A DNA stretch of 64,000 nt from a virus: the IMG/VR virus record IMGVR_UViG_3300008110_000026, positions 1 through 64,000 of that record; one strand, 5' to 3'. Both the position numbers and the translations under genes were made by a program. This document shows positions 10,614-18,567 of this stretch, piece after piece. The notes beneath the pieces are model-generated. The model worked only from the letters and a program-made list of their open reading frames with translations. It was not told the origin of the DNA and searched no databases. The stretch's first letter is position 1, and each line of letters begins with the position of its first letter.

Positions 10614-10805
10614 ATGAAGTCATTTGCAATCGTTTCAGCTTTAGCTCTTTCACTAGCTCTTACTGCTTGCGGTAAGAAGGAAGAAGCTGCCCCAGTAGAG
10701 GCTGCACCAGCTGTTGAGGCTCCGGCCGAAGCTGCTGTTACCGAAGCTGCACCAGCTGATGCTACTGTTGCAGCAGAAGCTGCACCAGTTGAAGCTGCTG
10801 AGTAA
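10614..10805 (+). CDS. Small Ala/Glu/Pro-rich lipoprotein (moron-like)
   Basis: A 63-residue protein with a textbook lipoprotein signal: MKS, a hydrophobic stretch, then the lipobox Leu16-Thr17-Ala18-Cys19. The mature chain is a short linker-like tail of Ala, Glu, Pro and Val, with a GKKEE start just after the Cys. It should be lipidated and anchored in a membrane of the infected cell. The ribosome site is TAGGAGTGA. It has a terminator directly before and another directly after, so it is a transcriptional unit of its own within late genes. Known phage lipoproteins of this size (T5 Llp, for example) block superinfection at the receptor; a similar role here is inference only. It resembles no specific family I can name. 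Confidence 0.75.
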   Translation: MKSFAIVSALALSLALTACGKKEEAAPVEAAPAVEAPAEAAVTEAAPADATVAAEAAPVEAAE

Positions 10806-10848
10806 TTTTACCTGGGTCAAGCCCAAGTAATTACATAAAAGAGTAGAT

Positions 10849-10885
10849 TAAAAAGCCAGTTACTTCGGTAGCTGGCTTTTTTTAT
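10849..10885 (+). terminator. Rho-independent terminator with UUCG loop after the lipoprotein gene
   Basis: The arm AAAAGCCAGTTAC pairs with GTAGCTGGCTTTT (one G-T pair), closed by C(TTCG)G, and continues into a T-run. The lower stem repeats that of the terminator at 10532. Confidence 0.9.
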
Positions 10886-10899
10886 TTGTAAATATTGAT

Positions 10900-11259
10900 A
10901 TGAGTACACGATTAGAAAAAGCACTAGAGTTTTCAAACTACAGAACATCTCTAAATAATCAACAAGCACAATTACGAGCTAAGACGCAAAGTCTTTTGAG
11001 TTATAGTGTTAACGGCGGAACTTTTACTATTGATACTACATTGATCAATTTTTGTAAACTATTAGTTGATGCAAATAAGGACACAGCAATATTGCTGGAC
11101 ATCTATGATAATCCTGTTCAAGTAGAAGTTAAACCGTTTTATGAAGAAATACTTAGTCGTTATTTTGAAGTTACTAACGATTACTATGCTGAGTACGAGA
11201 AACTACGCAAAGCCCGCAAAGTACACAAGGTATTAGATCTCAATGAAAAAGGAGAATAG
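10900..11259 (+). CDS. Conserved phage protein of unknown function
   Basis: A 119-residue, mostly helical protein. The N-terminal 'TRLEKALEFSNYRTSLNNQQ' and the central 'INFCKLLVDA' with 'YYAEYEKLRKARK' near the C-terminus resemble a small conserved protein I associate with marine T4-like phages, without a known function. No ribosome site is obvious before ATG 10900, and a TGTAAATA box lies only a few bases upstream. Its end overlaps the next gene by 17 bases, so the two are translationally coupled. It marks the beginning of the carbohydrate island. Confidence 0.65.
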   Translation: MSTRLEKALEFSNYRTSLNNQQAQLRAKTQSLLSYSVNGGTFTIDTTLINFCKLLVDANKDTAILLDIYDNPVQVEVKPFYEEILSRYFEVTNDYYAEYEKLRKARKVHKVLDLNEKGE

Positions 11260-12148
11260 TCGAGGCTTTATAATGTTCGCTCACAATAACGCAGAGATTG
11301 ATTATTTTAAACTTGCGGTTATTAACAGCTTACTCATACAAAAGCATCTAGGTATAAGCAACATCACTGTAGTTACAGATCCACACAGCTATAGTTACGC
11401 TGTCGAATCGCTTGGCGAAGATTTAATTAAATCTGCGATTAACAATTTAATTGTAGTTGAAAAAGACAAAGAATTCAAATCTCAAAATATTAGAGTGTTT
11501 AAAGATACTAGTCACACCGCAAAACAATTACCATTCTATAATATAAATCGCTGTGATGCTTATGACCTAAGTCCCTACGACGAAACGATTTTACTTGATG
11601 TTGATTATCTGATACTTAGCGATACGCTTAACCAGTGTTGGGGACACAATGAAGAAATAATGATGAACTGGCGGTATCAAGATATAATGTTTGACCGCAA
11701 AGATTATACTCTAGATAGATTAAATCCTTTTGGTATTACTATGTATTGGGCAACTGTTGTTTATTTTAAAAAGTCTGCTTATGCTGAAACATTTTTTAAT
11801 TTAGTTAAGCATGTAAAAAACAATATTGCTTACTATAAAGATTTGTACAGGTGGTCTGGTAACTTATATAGAAATGACTATAGTTTCAGTATCGCAGCTC
11901 ATGTTATGAGCGGATTTGTTGATAAGGGTATTCCACAGTTACCAACAACGCTATATAAAACATTTGACACAGATGATATACATAAAGCTATAGATGAAAA
12001 AACACTAATCATGTATTTAGAAAAGCCTCGCAGCCCTGGAGACTTTATACTAACTAAATGGAGTGGCGTAGATTTGCATGTTATGAATAAATGGGCAATA
12101 AACAGAATAAGCGAGGAAATGTTAGATCATGTTAGAAACAATTTGTGA
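11243..12148 (+). CDS. Glycosyltransferase-like protein (GT-A fold, DxD type)
   Basis: A 301-residue protein. After an N-terminal 'GFIMFAHNNAEIDYFKLAVINSL' region (start of a nucleotide-sugar-binding fold) comes 'SPYDETILLDVDYLIL' near residues 111-126, where DVD fits the metal-binding DxD motif of GT-A enzymes. A similar arrangement, 'PYDETVILDTDMIF', is present in the gene at 12931, so the two are paralogues that flank an aldolase gene. It would transfer a sugar from a nucleotide donor in the cytoplasm; donor and acceptor are unknown. It overlaps its neighbours on both sides, indicating an operon. Assignment rests on the motif and overall layout. Confidence 0.65.
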   Translation: MKKENSRGFIMFAHNNAEIDYFKLAVINSLLIQKHLGISNITVVTDPHSYSYAVESLGEDLIKSAINNLIVVEKDKEFKSQNIRVFKDTSHTAKQLPFYNINRCDAYDLSPYDETILLDVDYLILSDTLNQCWGHNEEIMMNWRYQDIMFDRKDYTLDRLNPFGITMYWATVVYFKKSAYAETFFNLVKHVKNNIAYYKDLYRWSGNLYRNDYSFSIAAHVMSGFVDKGIPQLPTTLYKTFDTDDIHKAIDEKTLIMYLEKPRSPGDFILTKWSGVDLHVMNKWAINRISEEMLDHVRNNL

Positions 12149-12761
12149 TACACTAGTAGAAGCATATAAGCGCAACTGGATTACCAGTCGCGACGGCAAT
12201 GTAAGTATTCGTCACCATGACCGTAATCATTTCTATATTACGCCTAGCGGTGTGCGTAAACAAACTCTACAGCCCGATCAATTTAAGAAGATTGGATTAA
12301 TGGATACTGGTACGGAAACAATCTGCAAAATTCTACCTTATACTTCTATCTCTAGCGAGTTGCAACCAAGCGGTGAAATTCCACTGCACTTTGGGTTACA
12401 AAAAGCATTAGGACAACACAAAGACGATGTACGAGTAGTTATGCACTTGCACCCTACATATTGTGTAGCAGCTATGCACGCCGGCATTGAACTAGCTGAT
12501 TTAGTAAAATATTTTCCTGAACTAGGACGCTATACGCGAGTAGCACCTAATGTGCCAGACGTTCCGCCCATCAGTGAAGAACTAGCCACAAAGTGTCATG
12601 AGAACTTACAACTTGATAAAGATGGCAACATTGCCTACGACATTGTGGGCATTAAAGGACATGGTGTGGTAAGTATCGATACAAGTCCGTGGCGTGCCAT
12701 GGAACACATTGAACGCCTAGAACATATTTGTAAGATTGTGTTAGCTAGCGGTGTAAAGTGA
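12129..12761 (+). CDS. Class II aldolase/adducin-family protein
   Basis: A 210-residue protein, close to the usual size of L-fuculose-phosphate aldolase and L-ribulose-5-phosphate 4-epimerase. Visible family features are 'RDGNVSIR' with 'YITPSGV' near residues 21-41 (phosphate-binding loop), Glu83 in 'SGEIPLH', the zinc-binding pair His106 and His108 in 'MHLHPTYCVAAMH', and a later 'GHGVVSI' that supplies the third zinc His. These enzymes cleave or epimerise sugar phosphates by a zinc enolate. Substrate cannot be told. It starts inside the preceding glycosyltransferase gene (20-base overlap) and shares GTGA with the next small gene, so it belongs to the glycan operon. Confidence 0.85.
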   Translation: MLETICDTLVEAYKRNWITSRDGNVSIRHHDRNHFYITPSGVRKQTLQPDQFKKIGLMDTGTETICKILPYTSISSELQPSGEIPLHFGLQKALGQHKDDVRVVMHLHPTYCVAAMHAGIELADLVKYFPELGRYTRVAPNVPDVPPISEELATKCHENLQLDKDGNIAYDIVGIKGHGVVSIDTSPWRAMEHIERLEHICKIVLASGVK

Positions 12762-12934
12762 AATACAAAACCAAGTGGAACAGTTTAAGCGATTTTAAAA
12801 GTTTCTTAGAAAAAGAAAGCAAAGAAGAAATTGTCAGTTTCAATGGATACGAATTAATAACTAAGAAAGCTAGATATAGTTTAGCATTCGGACAATTAAC
12901 AGTAGAAGAAAAAAGTAAAAAGAAGAAAAAATGA
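12758..12934 (+). CDS. Small basic protein, GTG start
   Basis: A 58-residue frame using GTG, with the start and the aldolase stop sharing GTGA and its own stop sharing ATGA with the following glycosyltransferase. Such paired four-base overlaps are strong evidence for a real coupled gene. The product is rich in Lys and Glu, has 'SLSDFKSFLEKESKEEIVSFNGYEL' (in short parts: SLSDFKSFLEKESKE, EIVSFNGYEL) and ends in a Lys run. No domain is recognised. Confidence 0.65.
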   Translation: MKYKTKWNSLSDFKSFLEKESKEEIVSFNGYELITKKARYSLAFGQLTVEEKSKKKKK

Positions 12935-13794
12935 GTCGAGGTTATATTGTTATAGCACAAAACACAAAGTCTGTTGATTATCTTCAACAGGCATATGCTC
13001 TTGCGCTTAACTTAAAACTTACTCAAAGCACAGTTAATAATCTAACTGTATGTGTCGATCCGGCAACAAAAAAACTAATTACAAGTAAACATAAAAAAGT
13101 GTTTGACCATATTGTTGATATTCCGTGGAACGACGAAGCTGAGCAGTCGGACTGGAAGATTAATAACAAATGGAAATACCTGTATATGACTCCGTATGAT
13201 GAAACAGTCATACTCGATACTGATATGATATTCCCTACAGATGTCAGTCATTGGTGGGATATTTTAAGTCAGCGTGATATATGGGCTACTACTAAGGTAC
13301 GCACCTACAAAGGTGAAATAGTAAGTAGTGACTACTATAGAAAGTATTTTACACTTAATAATTTACCAAATGTATATACAGCATTCTTTTACTTTAAAAA
13401 GTGCGAGTTAGCTAGTGAATTATTTGCTATGAACGAAATCATATTTCAAAATTGGCAGAGATTCTTTTTTAAATATATGCCTAAGGGTAAGCCAGAATTT
13501 TTAAGTGGTGACGTGGCATTTGCACTGGCTATGAAATTACTGGATATTGAGCACGAATGTACTCGAGAGAATATTGACACAGTACCGACCTTTGTTCATA
13601 TGAAAAGTCATATTCAAAATGTTCCCACAAGTTTAATCGATGAAAACTGGAGCAACACTCTACCCACTTATTATAGAAGTTATAAAGATTTTCATATTGG
13701 AAATTTTGCACAGCACCTACCCTTTCACTATGTTGAGAAGGATTGGCTTACATCTAACATGATAAAACAAATGGAAAAAGATTATGGTATCTGA
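12931..13794 (+). CDS. Glycosyltransferase-like protein, paralogue of the gene at 11243
   Basis: A 287-residue protein. It begins 'SRGYIVIAQNTKSVDYLQQA', matching the start of the paralogue, and carries 'TPYDETVILDTDMIFPTD' near residues 87-104 with DTD as the presumed metal-binding DxD. Further Trp-rich motifs ('DVSHWWDIL') follow. It lacks a signal peptide or membrane span and so should be cytoplasmic. It overlaps both neighbours (ATGA before, 11 bases after). A GT-A sugar transferase is the best reading, with donor and acceptor unknown. Confidence 0.65.
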   Translation: MSRGYIVIAQNTKSVDYLQQAYALALNLKLTQSTVNNLTVCVDPATKKLITSKHKKVFDHIVDIPWNDEAEQSDWKINNKWKYLYMTPYDETVILDTDMIFPTDVSHWWDILSQRDIWATTKVRTYKGEIVSSDYYRKYFTLNNLPNVYTAFFYFKKCELASELFAMNEIIFQNWQRFFFKYMPKGKPEFLSGDVAFALAMKLLDIEHECTRENIDTVPTFVHMKSHIQNVPTSLIDENWSNTLPTYYRSYKDFHIGNFAQHLPFHYVEKDWLTSNMIKQMEKDYGI

Positions 13795-14434
13795 AGCAGA
13801 AGAACGACGCCTTAAGTTTTTAGAAGCTAAAAAGGCTGCTGGCGGATCTGCCAGAGACTTAATGAAGCAAGTCGAAGCAAGACCTTACATGGTATATTTT
13901 GACGATGCAGGTAATATTTTATGTGTTACTAAAGAAGATGTAATACCAGAACCGTCCTGGACTAACAGTCATGAATTCACATGGGAACAGGTTAGAATTC
14001 TAGAAGGCAAAAATATAAATCTATTTTATGTTAAAAAGGATCAGTTTGTAGATAATCTTTACAGTATTGAGTCTAGACCCACTGAAAAGATACATGTGAG
14101 TGCAGACAACGACTTTTTGTATTTGATTACAGAAAACGTCTCGACGCCTGATATTACATGTTCATTATCGCCAACAGAATTCACAGTTACACTAAGTGAT
14201 AATATGCTGGATAAGTATTCTAAAATTGATAAAAGTCAAATAGCAATCAATGGTAAAAAAATATTAAAGTTTTTTCTTACAGCCAAAAACGATCCGCATT
14301 TCATGCTTACTACAATTTCAGTTGCCCTGCCAAATTTGGTAGAAAAGAAGACTATTAGTTTTAGCTTGCCCGACAACTACAGCCAATGTAGTATCTATAC
14401 CTCAAAAGTGTTTGATAAATATGTGCGTACTTAA
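13784..14434 (+). CDS. Unknown protein in the glycan operon
   Basis: A 216-residue protein. The N-terminus is charged and helical ('SEAEERRLKFLEAKKAAGG') and is followed by 'YMVYFDDAGNILCVTKEDVI', then mainly beta-rich sequence. No catalytic motif, membrane segment or known family is visible. It overlaps the preceding glycosyltransferase by 11 bases and is followed after 15 bases by the next gene, so it is probably co-expressed. It may be a structural or accessory factor. Confidence 0.6.
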   Translation: MVSEAEERRLKFLEAKKAAGGSARDLMKQVEARPYMVYFDDAGNILCVTKEDVIPEPSWTNSHEFTWEQVRILEGKNINLFYVKKDQFVDNLYSIESRPTEKIHVSADNDFLYLITENVSTPDITCSLSPTEFTVTLSDNMLDKYSKIDKSQIAINGKKILKFFLTAKNDPHFMLTTISVALPNLVEKKTISFSLPDNYSQCSIYTSKVFDKYVRT

Positions 14435-14449
14435 TCACAGGACACACAT

Positions 14450-15448
14450 ATGGCTAAAATTGATGTTACCGAACTAGACATCTTCTATATCTCTTATGAT
14501 GAGCCCAATGCAGAAGAAAACTGGGCCGACCTGCTAAACAAGGTGCCATGGGCAAAGCGTGTACACGGTGTCAAGGGATTTGATGCTGCCCATAAAGAGT
14601 GCGCCCGCCAAAGTGAAACTGAACGCTTTATTACAGTAGACGGTGATAACATCGTTATGGACGAATTTTTTGAACAGGTTCTAGATGTACCTGATACGGA
14701 CCATGACGGTAATGATATCAGTGAAAGCATCTTTAGCTGGAACGCTAAGAACTTGCTTAACGGCCTAGTATACGGCAACGGTGGACTAAAGTGCTGGCCC
14801 AAAGAATACGCACTACGAATGAATACACACGAGTCAGCTGATGACGGAGAGGGTATGGAATTTTGCTGGAAGTTAAACTATATTCAGCTTAATGATACAT
14901 TCAGCGAAGTACATCAAACAGCAAGCCCATTTCAAGCATTCCGCGCTGGCTTTAGAGAAGGTGTAAAGATGAGCTTGGATCAAGGTAAGCGTGTTCGTGC
15001 TGATGAGTTTATTCAAAAGATTTGGTGGCAGAATTACAATCGTTTACAAACATGGTGCAATATTGGCAGCGATGTAGAGAACGGACTTTGGGCGATCTAC
15101 GGAGCCCGATTAGGATGCTATAAAACTGTTTTAACCGACTGGGATACTAATCAAATTTCAGATTATGAATGGTTCAAAGACTTTTTTAACAAAGAAGTAG
15201 CACCGCAGTTTGTGGGCGATACAGTTTGCCGCTATACAAAGGTTGCATGGAACAAAGAAATGTTGTATAATACTGTATGCGATCTAGGTAAAGAGCTTAA
15301 TGAAAGCATTAACGAAATGATGCTGTTTGATCCAGACACACAGATGTGTAAGTTCTTTAAAAAGACTTTTGTAAACCCACGTCGCTGGGGTGTAATGATT
15401 CGTGAAAAGCAGATTCAAGACTTGTTGGAAAAGGGCCTGCTTCAATGA
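14450..15448 (+). CDS. Stand-alone paralogue of the ten-repeat protein, possibly glycosyltransferase-like
   Basis: A 332-residue protein. Its first part ('DIFYISYDEPNAEENWADLL', 'VHGVKGFDAAHKECAR', 'RFITVDGDNIV') matches the tenth repeat of the 1100-residue protein at 35741 ('DIVFLSYHEPTAQSAYERL', 'VQGIFDAHKAA', 'FWVVDADADI'). Its C-terminal part ('SPFQAFRAGFREGVKMSLD') matches that protein's end ('TWRSAFRECVKLTLKE'). The conserved FxxVDxDxxI resembles the DxD site of GT-A sugar transferases, which is my best guess. The gene overlaps the following SGNH gene by four bases (ATGA). Confidence 0.6.
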   Translation: MAKIDVTELDIFYISYDEPNAEENWADLLNKVPWAKRVHGVKGFDAAHKECARQSETERFITVDGDNIVMDEFFEQVLDVPDTDHDGNDISESIFSWNAKNLLNGLVYGNGGLKCWPKEYALRMNTHESADDGEGMEFCWKLNYIQLNDTFSEVHQTASPFQAFRAGFREGVKMSLDQGKRVRADEFIQKIWWQNYNRLQTWCNIGSDVENGLWAIYGARLGCYKTVLTDWDTNQISDYEWFKDFFNKEVAPQFVGDTVCRYTKVAWNKEMLYNTVCDLGKELNESINEMMLFDPDTQMCKFFKKTFVNPRRWGVMIREKQIQDLLEKGLLQ

Positions 15449-16305
15449 GCAAAAAGAGGCTAGTTGTCTACGGCTGTAGTTTTAGTAGTGGCAGCGCAAA
15501 TGCAGCTATCGGTGGTACTGAACATGACTCTGATTCAAAAACGAACTACGCAAACCTAGCAGGACAGAAACTTGGCTATGATAAAATTATTCTAAATGGC
15601 ATTGGCGGTTTTTCTAACCAGCAGATCACAAGTAGAATTATTCATGATATACAAAATGAAGTAATAGAACCAACCGATGATATATTAATACAGCAGACTT
15701 CACAGTGGCGTAAAAATATAGGTGATACTAGGTTTGATGGTGTCACAATGCACACACCTGATGTTATTGATTATAATCATGTAAGATATTCCAATGATGA
15801 TTTTTTAAGAGAGCTCGTTAATCATCAAACAGCTTTACATTGGTATACTAATGGTGCACAATATCTACCTTGGGGAGGTATAAGAGAGATTTCTTCCAAT
15901 TTAGAAACTGTGTCAATAGTTAAAAAAACAATCGCAGAATGGGATCTTTTGTTAACTAATCTATGTTTCTTAACTACTGCATTATCTGCTTTAGACATAA
16001 AGTTTCCTGGTAACAAAATATTTGTTATGCCGTTTGTGCCACTAACTAATGGTTCATACGAAAAAGCTGTTGATGGTATAAACGGCCAACAGTTATTAAG
16101 TTTATTATATAGCGGTTGGGCGAGCAGTATTGATACACATAGATTTCACATTTTAACTGTTAATCCCTTTAACTACTATCAAAATAATCCTAACTATTGG
16201 GATGAGAATAATAAGAATCATAGAAAAGTAGATCACAGCACAGAAGAATTCCATAGTAACTTTGCTGATTTATTGTACAAACAGATGAAACCATTTTATG
16301 ACTAG
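15445..16305 (+). CDS. SGNH/GDSL-like hydrolase 1
   Basis: A 286-residue protein with the block I motif 'VVYGCSFSSGS' at residues 7-17 (catalytic Ser in the GCSFS turn), a Gly-rich 'NGIGGFSNQQ' near residue 50 (oxyanion Gly/Asn region) and a C-terminal 'DHSTEEFHSNFADLL' that supplies the expected Asp/His. The family removes or transfers acyl groups from sugars and lipids. There is no signal peptide, so it acts inside the cell. It overlaps both neighbours and directly precedes a radical SAM gene, a pairing repeated in this island. Substrate unknown. Confidence 0.7.
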   Translation: MSKKRLVVYGCSFSSGSANAAIGGTEHDSDSKTNYANLAGQKLGYDKIILNGIGGFSNQQITSRIIHDIQNEVIEPTDDILIQQTSQWRKNIGDTRFDGVTMHTPDVIDYNHVRYSNDDFLRELVNHQTALHWYTNGAQYLPWGGIREISSNLETVSIVKKTIAEWDLLLTNLCFLTTALSALDIKFPGNKIFVMPFVPLTNGSYEKAVDGINGQQLLSLLYSGWASSIDTHRFHILTVNPFNYYQNNPNYWDENNKNHRKVDHSTEEFHSNFADLLYKQMKPFYD

Positions 16306-17833
16306 TCATTATGAAGCTGCCGCAGATGCAGCACAAAAAGAATTAGACACTATTAGTCCTACTATGTGTTATGCAAAGTGGGCGCAGGTATCTATGCATC
16401 TTACTAATGGAATGACGCATAGTTGTTATCATCCGCCAACGCATAAGATTCCTCTAGAGGAACTAGGAGTTAACCCCAGCGCACTTCACAATACCTTAGA
16501 GAAGAAAGAACAACGACGTGAAATGTTAGACGGTAAGAGACCAGCCGGCTGTAGTTATTGCTGGCGTATCGAAGACGTTGGCGGGCGCAGTGATCGTGTT
16601 TACCGCAGTGGTGAGTACTGGGCACAGAATGCCAAAGAAGATATTAAGGCCGCCGGCTGGCAGGGTAATATTAATCCTCGCTATGTAGAAGTAAACTTTA
16701 ACCAAGCCTGTAACTTTAAATGTAGCTATTGCAGTCCACATCTAAGCACTAGCTGGCATCAAGAGATTAAAGACCATGGCCCATATCAAATTGTGGGCGG
16801 CGAGCATAACAACACAGAAAGTTTAGCTCGCGCAGGACTAATGCCATTGCGTGTAGCACAGGATGAAAATCCATATGTAGAAGCGTTCTGGAAGTGGTGG
16901 CCCGAACTGTATAAAAGTCTAGAAGTGTTTCGTATGACTGGTGGTGAGCCATTAATGGATGTAAACACTTTTAAAGTATTGGACTATGTACACAAGAATC
17001 CTAACGCATGGTTAGAGATGAGTGTTACAAGCAACATGTGTCCGCCAAAGCCACAGCTAATGGACAAGTTTATTGAATCGCTACAGAGACTAGAACAGAT
17101 TCAAATTTGGGAAGATCCACAGAAGTTTAATCCAAACAGTGGAAACAACTGGTATGTAGCACCAGCTTGTAAGAACTTTGCTGTGTTTGTTAGCTGTGAT
17201 GGTTTTGGTAAGCAAGCCGAGTATATGCGTAACGGCATGGACTTTGAAGTACTAAAGAAGAATGTGTTGCGTGTATTACGCGAAACAGACAACACTACTA
17301 TCACATTTATTAATACATTTAATGCACTTAGCCTAACCAGCTTCCGTGAATGGCTACAGTGGATACTTGAACTTCGTGAGGAGTTTGCTAAAGATCGTCA
17401 AGGTACAAAATATGTACCTATTCCTGATAATGGCGGGCATAAGCACCCGGACTACGAAATTAAACCAAAGCAGCGTATTTGGTTTGATATTCCATTACTT
17501 CGCGCACCATTATGGCAATGCATACAAGTAATGCCCGAATGGTATCAAGACTACCTAGAAGAAGCTATCGCGTTTATGGAAATCAACCGCGCAAACGAAG
17601 AACACATAGACTATAGAGGCTTTAAGGACTTTGAAATTGATAAAGCCAAAAGAAACCTAGAATGGATGAAAGCAGGCAATAAGTTAACTGAAGAAGAAGT
17701 ACTAAAAGCGCGAGCTAATTTTTATAAGTTCTTTACGCAACATGATCAGCGTAGAGACACAGACTTTTTATCAGTGTTCCCGGAAATGGAAGACTGGTGG
17801 CAGATTTGTCAAGCAGCGGAGGCACTAGTATAA
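16298..17833 (+). CDS. Radical SAM enzyme A1 (twitch-type group)
   Basis: A 511-residue protein. The radical SAM cluster motif CxxxCxxC is at Cys138, Cys142 and Cys145 ('ACNFKCSYC'), and the SAM-binding 'TGGEP' is at residues 214-218. Before the core lie Cys24, Cys43 and a CxxC at Cys85/Cys88, a pattern shared by all five radical SAM proteins here. Its N-terminal 'HPPTHKIPLEEL', 'NPSALHNT' and 'GKRPAGCSYCWRIED' closely match the gene at 18568, so the two are recent paralogues. The enzyme should generate a 5'-deoxyadenosyl radical; substrate is unknown. It overlaps the SGNH gene upstream by eight bases. Confidence 0.88.
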   Translation: MTSHYEAAADAAQKELDTISPTMCYAKWAQVSMHLTNGMTHSCYHPPTHKIPLEELGVNPSALHNTLEKKEQRREMLDGKRPAGCSYCWRIEDVGGRSDRVYRSGEYWAQNAKEDIKAAGWQGNINPRYVEVNFNQACNFKCSYCSPHLSTSWHQEIKDHGPYQIVGGEHNNTESLARAGLMPLRVAQDENPYVEAFWKWWPELYKSLEVFRMTGGEPLMDVNTFKVLDYVHKNPNAWLEMSVTSNMCPPKPQLMDKFIESLQRLEQIQIWEDPQKFNPNSGNNWYVAPACKNFAVFVSCDGFGKQAEYMRNGMDFEVLKKNVLRVLRETDNTTITFINTFNALSLTSFREWLQWILELREEFAKDRQGTKYVPIPDNGGHKHPDYEIKPKQRIWFDIPLLRAPLWQCIQVMPEWYQDYLEEAIAFMEINRANEEHIDYRGFKDFEIDKAKRNLEWMKAGNKLTEEEVLKARANFYKFFTQHDQRRDTDFLSVFPEMEDWWQICQAAEALV

Positions 17834-17835
17834 CT

Positions 17836-18552
17836 ATGTCAAAGATAGTATTTTTAGGAGATAGTTTAACCGCAGATATTCCTTATGGTGAGAAAAAAAG
17901 CTGGGTTAAAAAATTCTGTACAGAGTATGATTTTTCTTATAAAAATCTAGCAGTAACAGCTGGTAATAATAAAACTCAAGTTATCAAACTACAACATTAT
18001 TTACTTAGTGATGAGTACGATAAAAATGATATCTTCTTTTGGGAAATAAATGCCAGCGGTAGAGTAAATGTATTATTCAATCGAAAACAAATAGTTGGCG
18101 ATAAAACATTAGAAGATGCTGTAAACACAACTCGAGAATCTGAATTTAGTGAGCACATTACTAATGTAAGTAATGTTTTTAAAAATGATAATTATGGTAT
18201 GATACTTTGCCATCCAAAGTTAAATCTATATAGAAGATTAGTCGATCCTTACGATTTACAGAATGTTGAAGAGTTTGTATTACAAGAAGTATTATCACAA
18301 ATCAAACTATTATCACAAGCAGGGCATACAGTTATTGTAGTTTTGGGTTGGCGTGATTGTTTAGCTGAAAATCACAAAGAAGTGTTCTTTCAACAATTAA
18401 ATAAGACTAGCGCACACATAATAGATGCAGAAATTTTAGAATGGTGTATTGATCAAAATTTACCCATAGACGATGATGGGCTGCATCCCGATCAATTGAG
18501 TGCTACATTATTATGGGCTAAAGCACATCTATTACCAATACTAAAAAAATAA
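17836..18552 (+). CDS. GDSL-type SGNH hydrolase 2
   Basis: The frame extends upstream to 17797, but ATG 17836, just after the radical SAM stop codon, begins the fold directly with 'SKIVFLGDSLTADIP', so 238 residues are assigned. GDSL at residues 8-11 carries the nucleophile Ser10, and the C-terminal 'DDDGLHPDQLSATLLWA' contains the catalytic Asp-x-x-His. Both ends of the triad are present, making this the clearest esterase of the six. No signal peptide is seen. Likely action is removal or transfer of an acyl group on a sugar; the exact substrate is not known. Confidence 0.8.
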   Translation: MSKIVFLGDSLTADIPYGEKKSWVKKFCTEYDFSYKNLAVTAGNNKTQVIKLQHYLLSDEYDKNDIFFWEINASGRVNVLFNRKQIVGDKTLEDAVNTTRESEFSEHITNVSNVFKNDNYGMILCHPKLNLYRRLVDPYDLQNVEEFVLQEVLSQIKLLSQAGHTVIVVLGWRDCLAENHKEVFFQQLNKTSAHIIDAEILEWCIDQNLPIDDDGLHPDQLSATLLWAKAHLLPILKK

Positions 18553-18567
18553 AGCAGAGGACAAACA

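Noticed and set aside
10887-10894. TGTAAATA before the gene at 10900
   Set aside because: Within a few bases of the ATG, so the transcript would start inside the gene.
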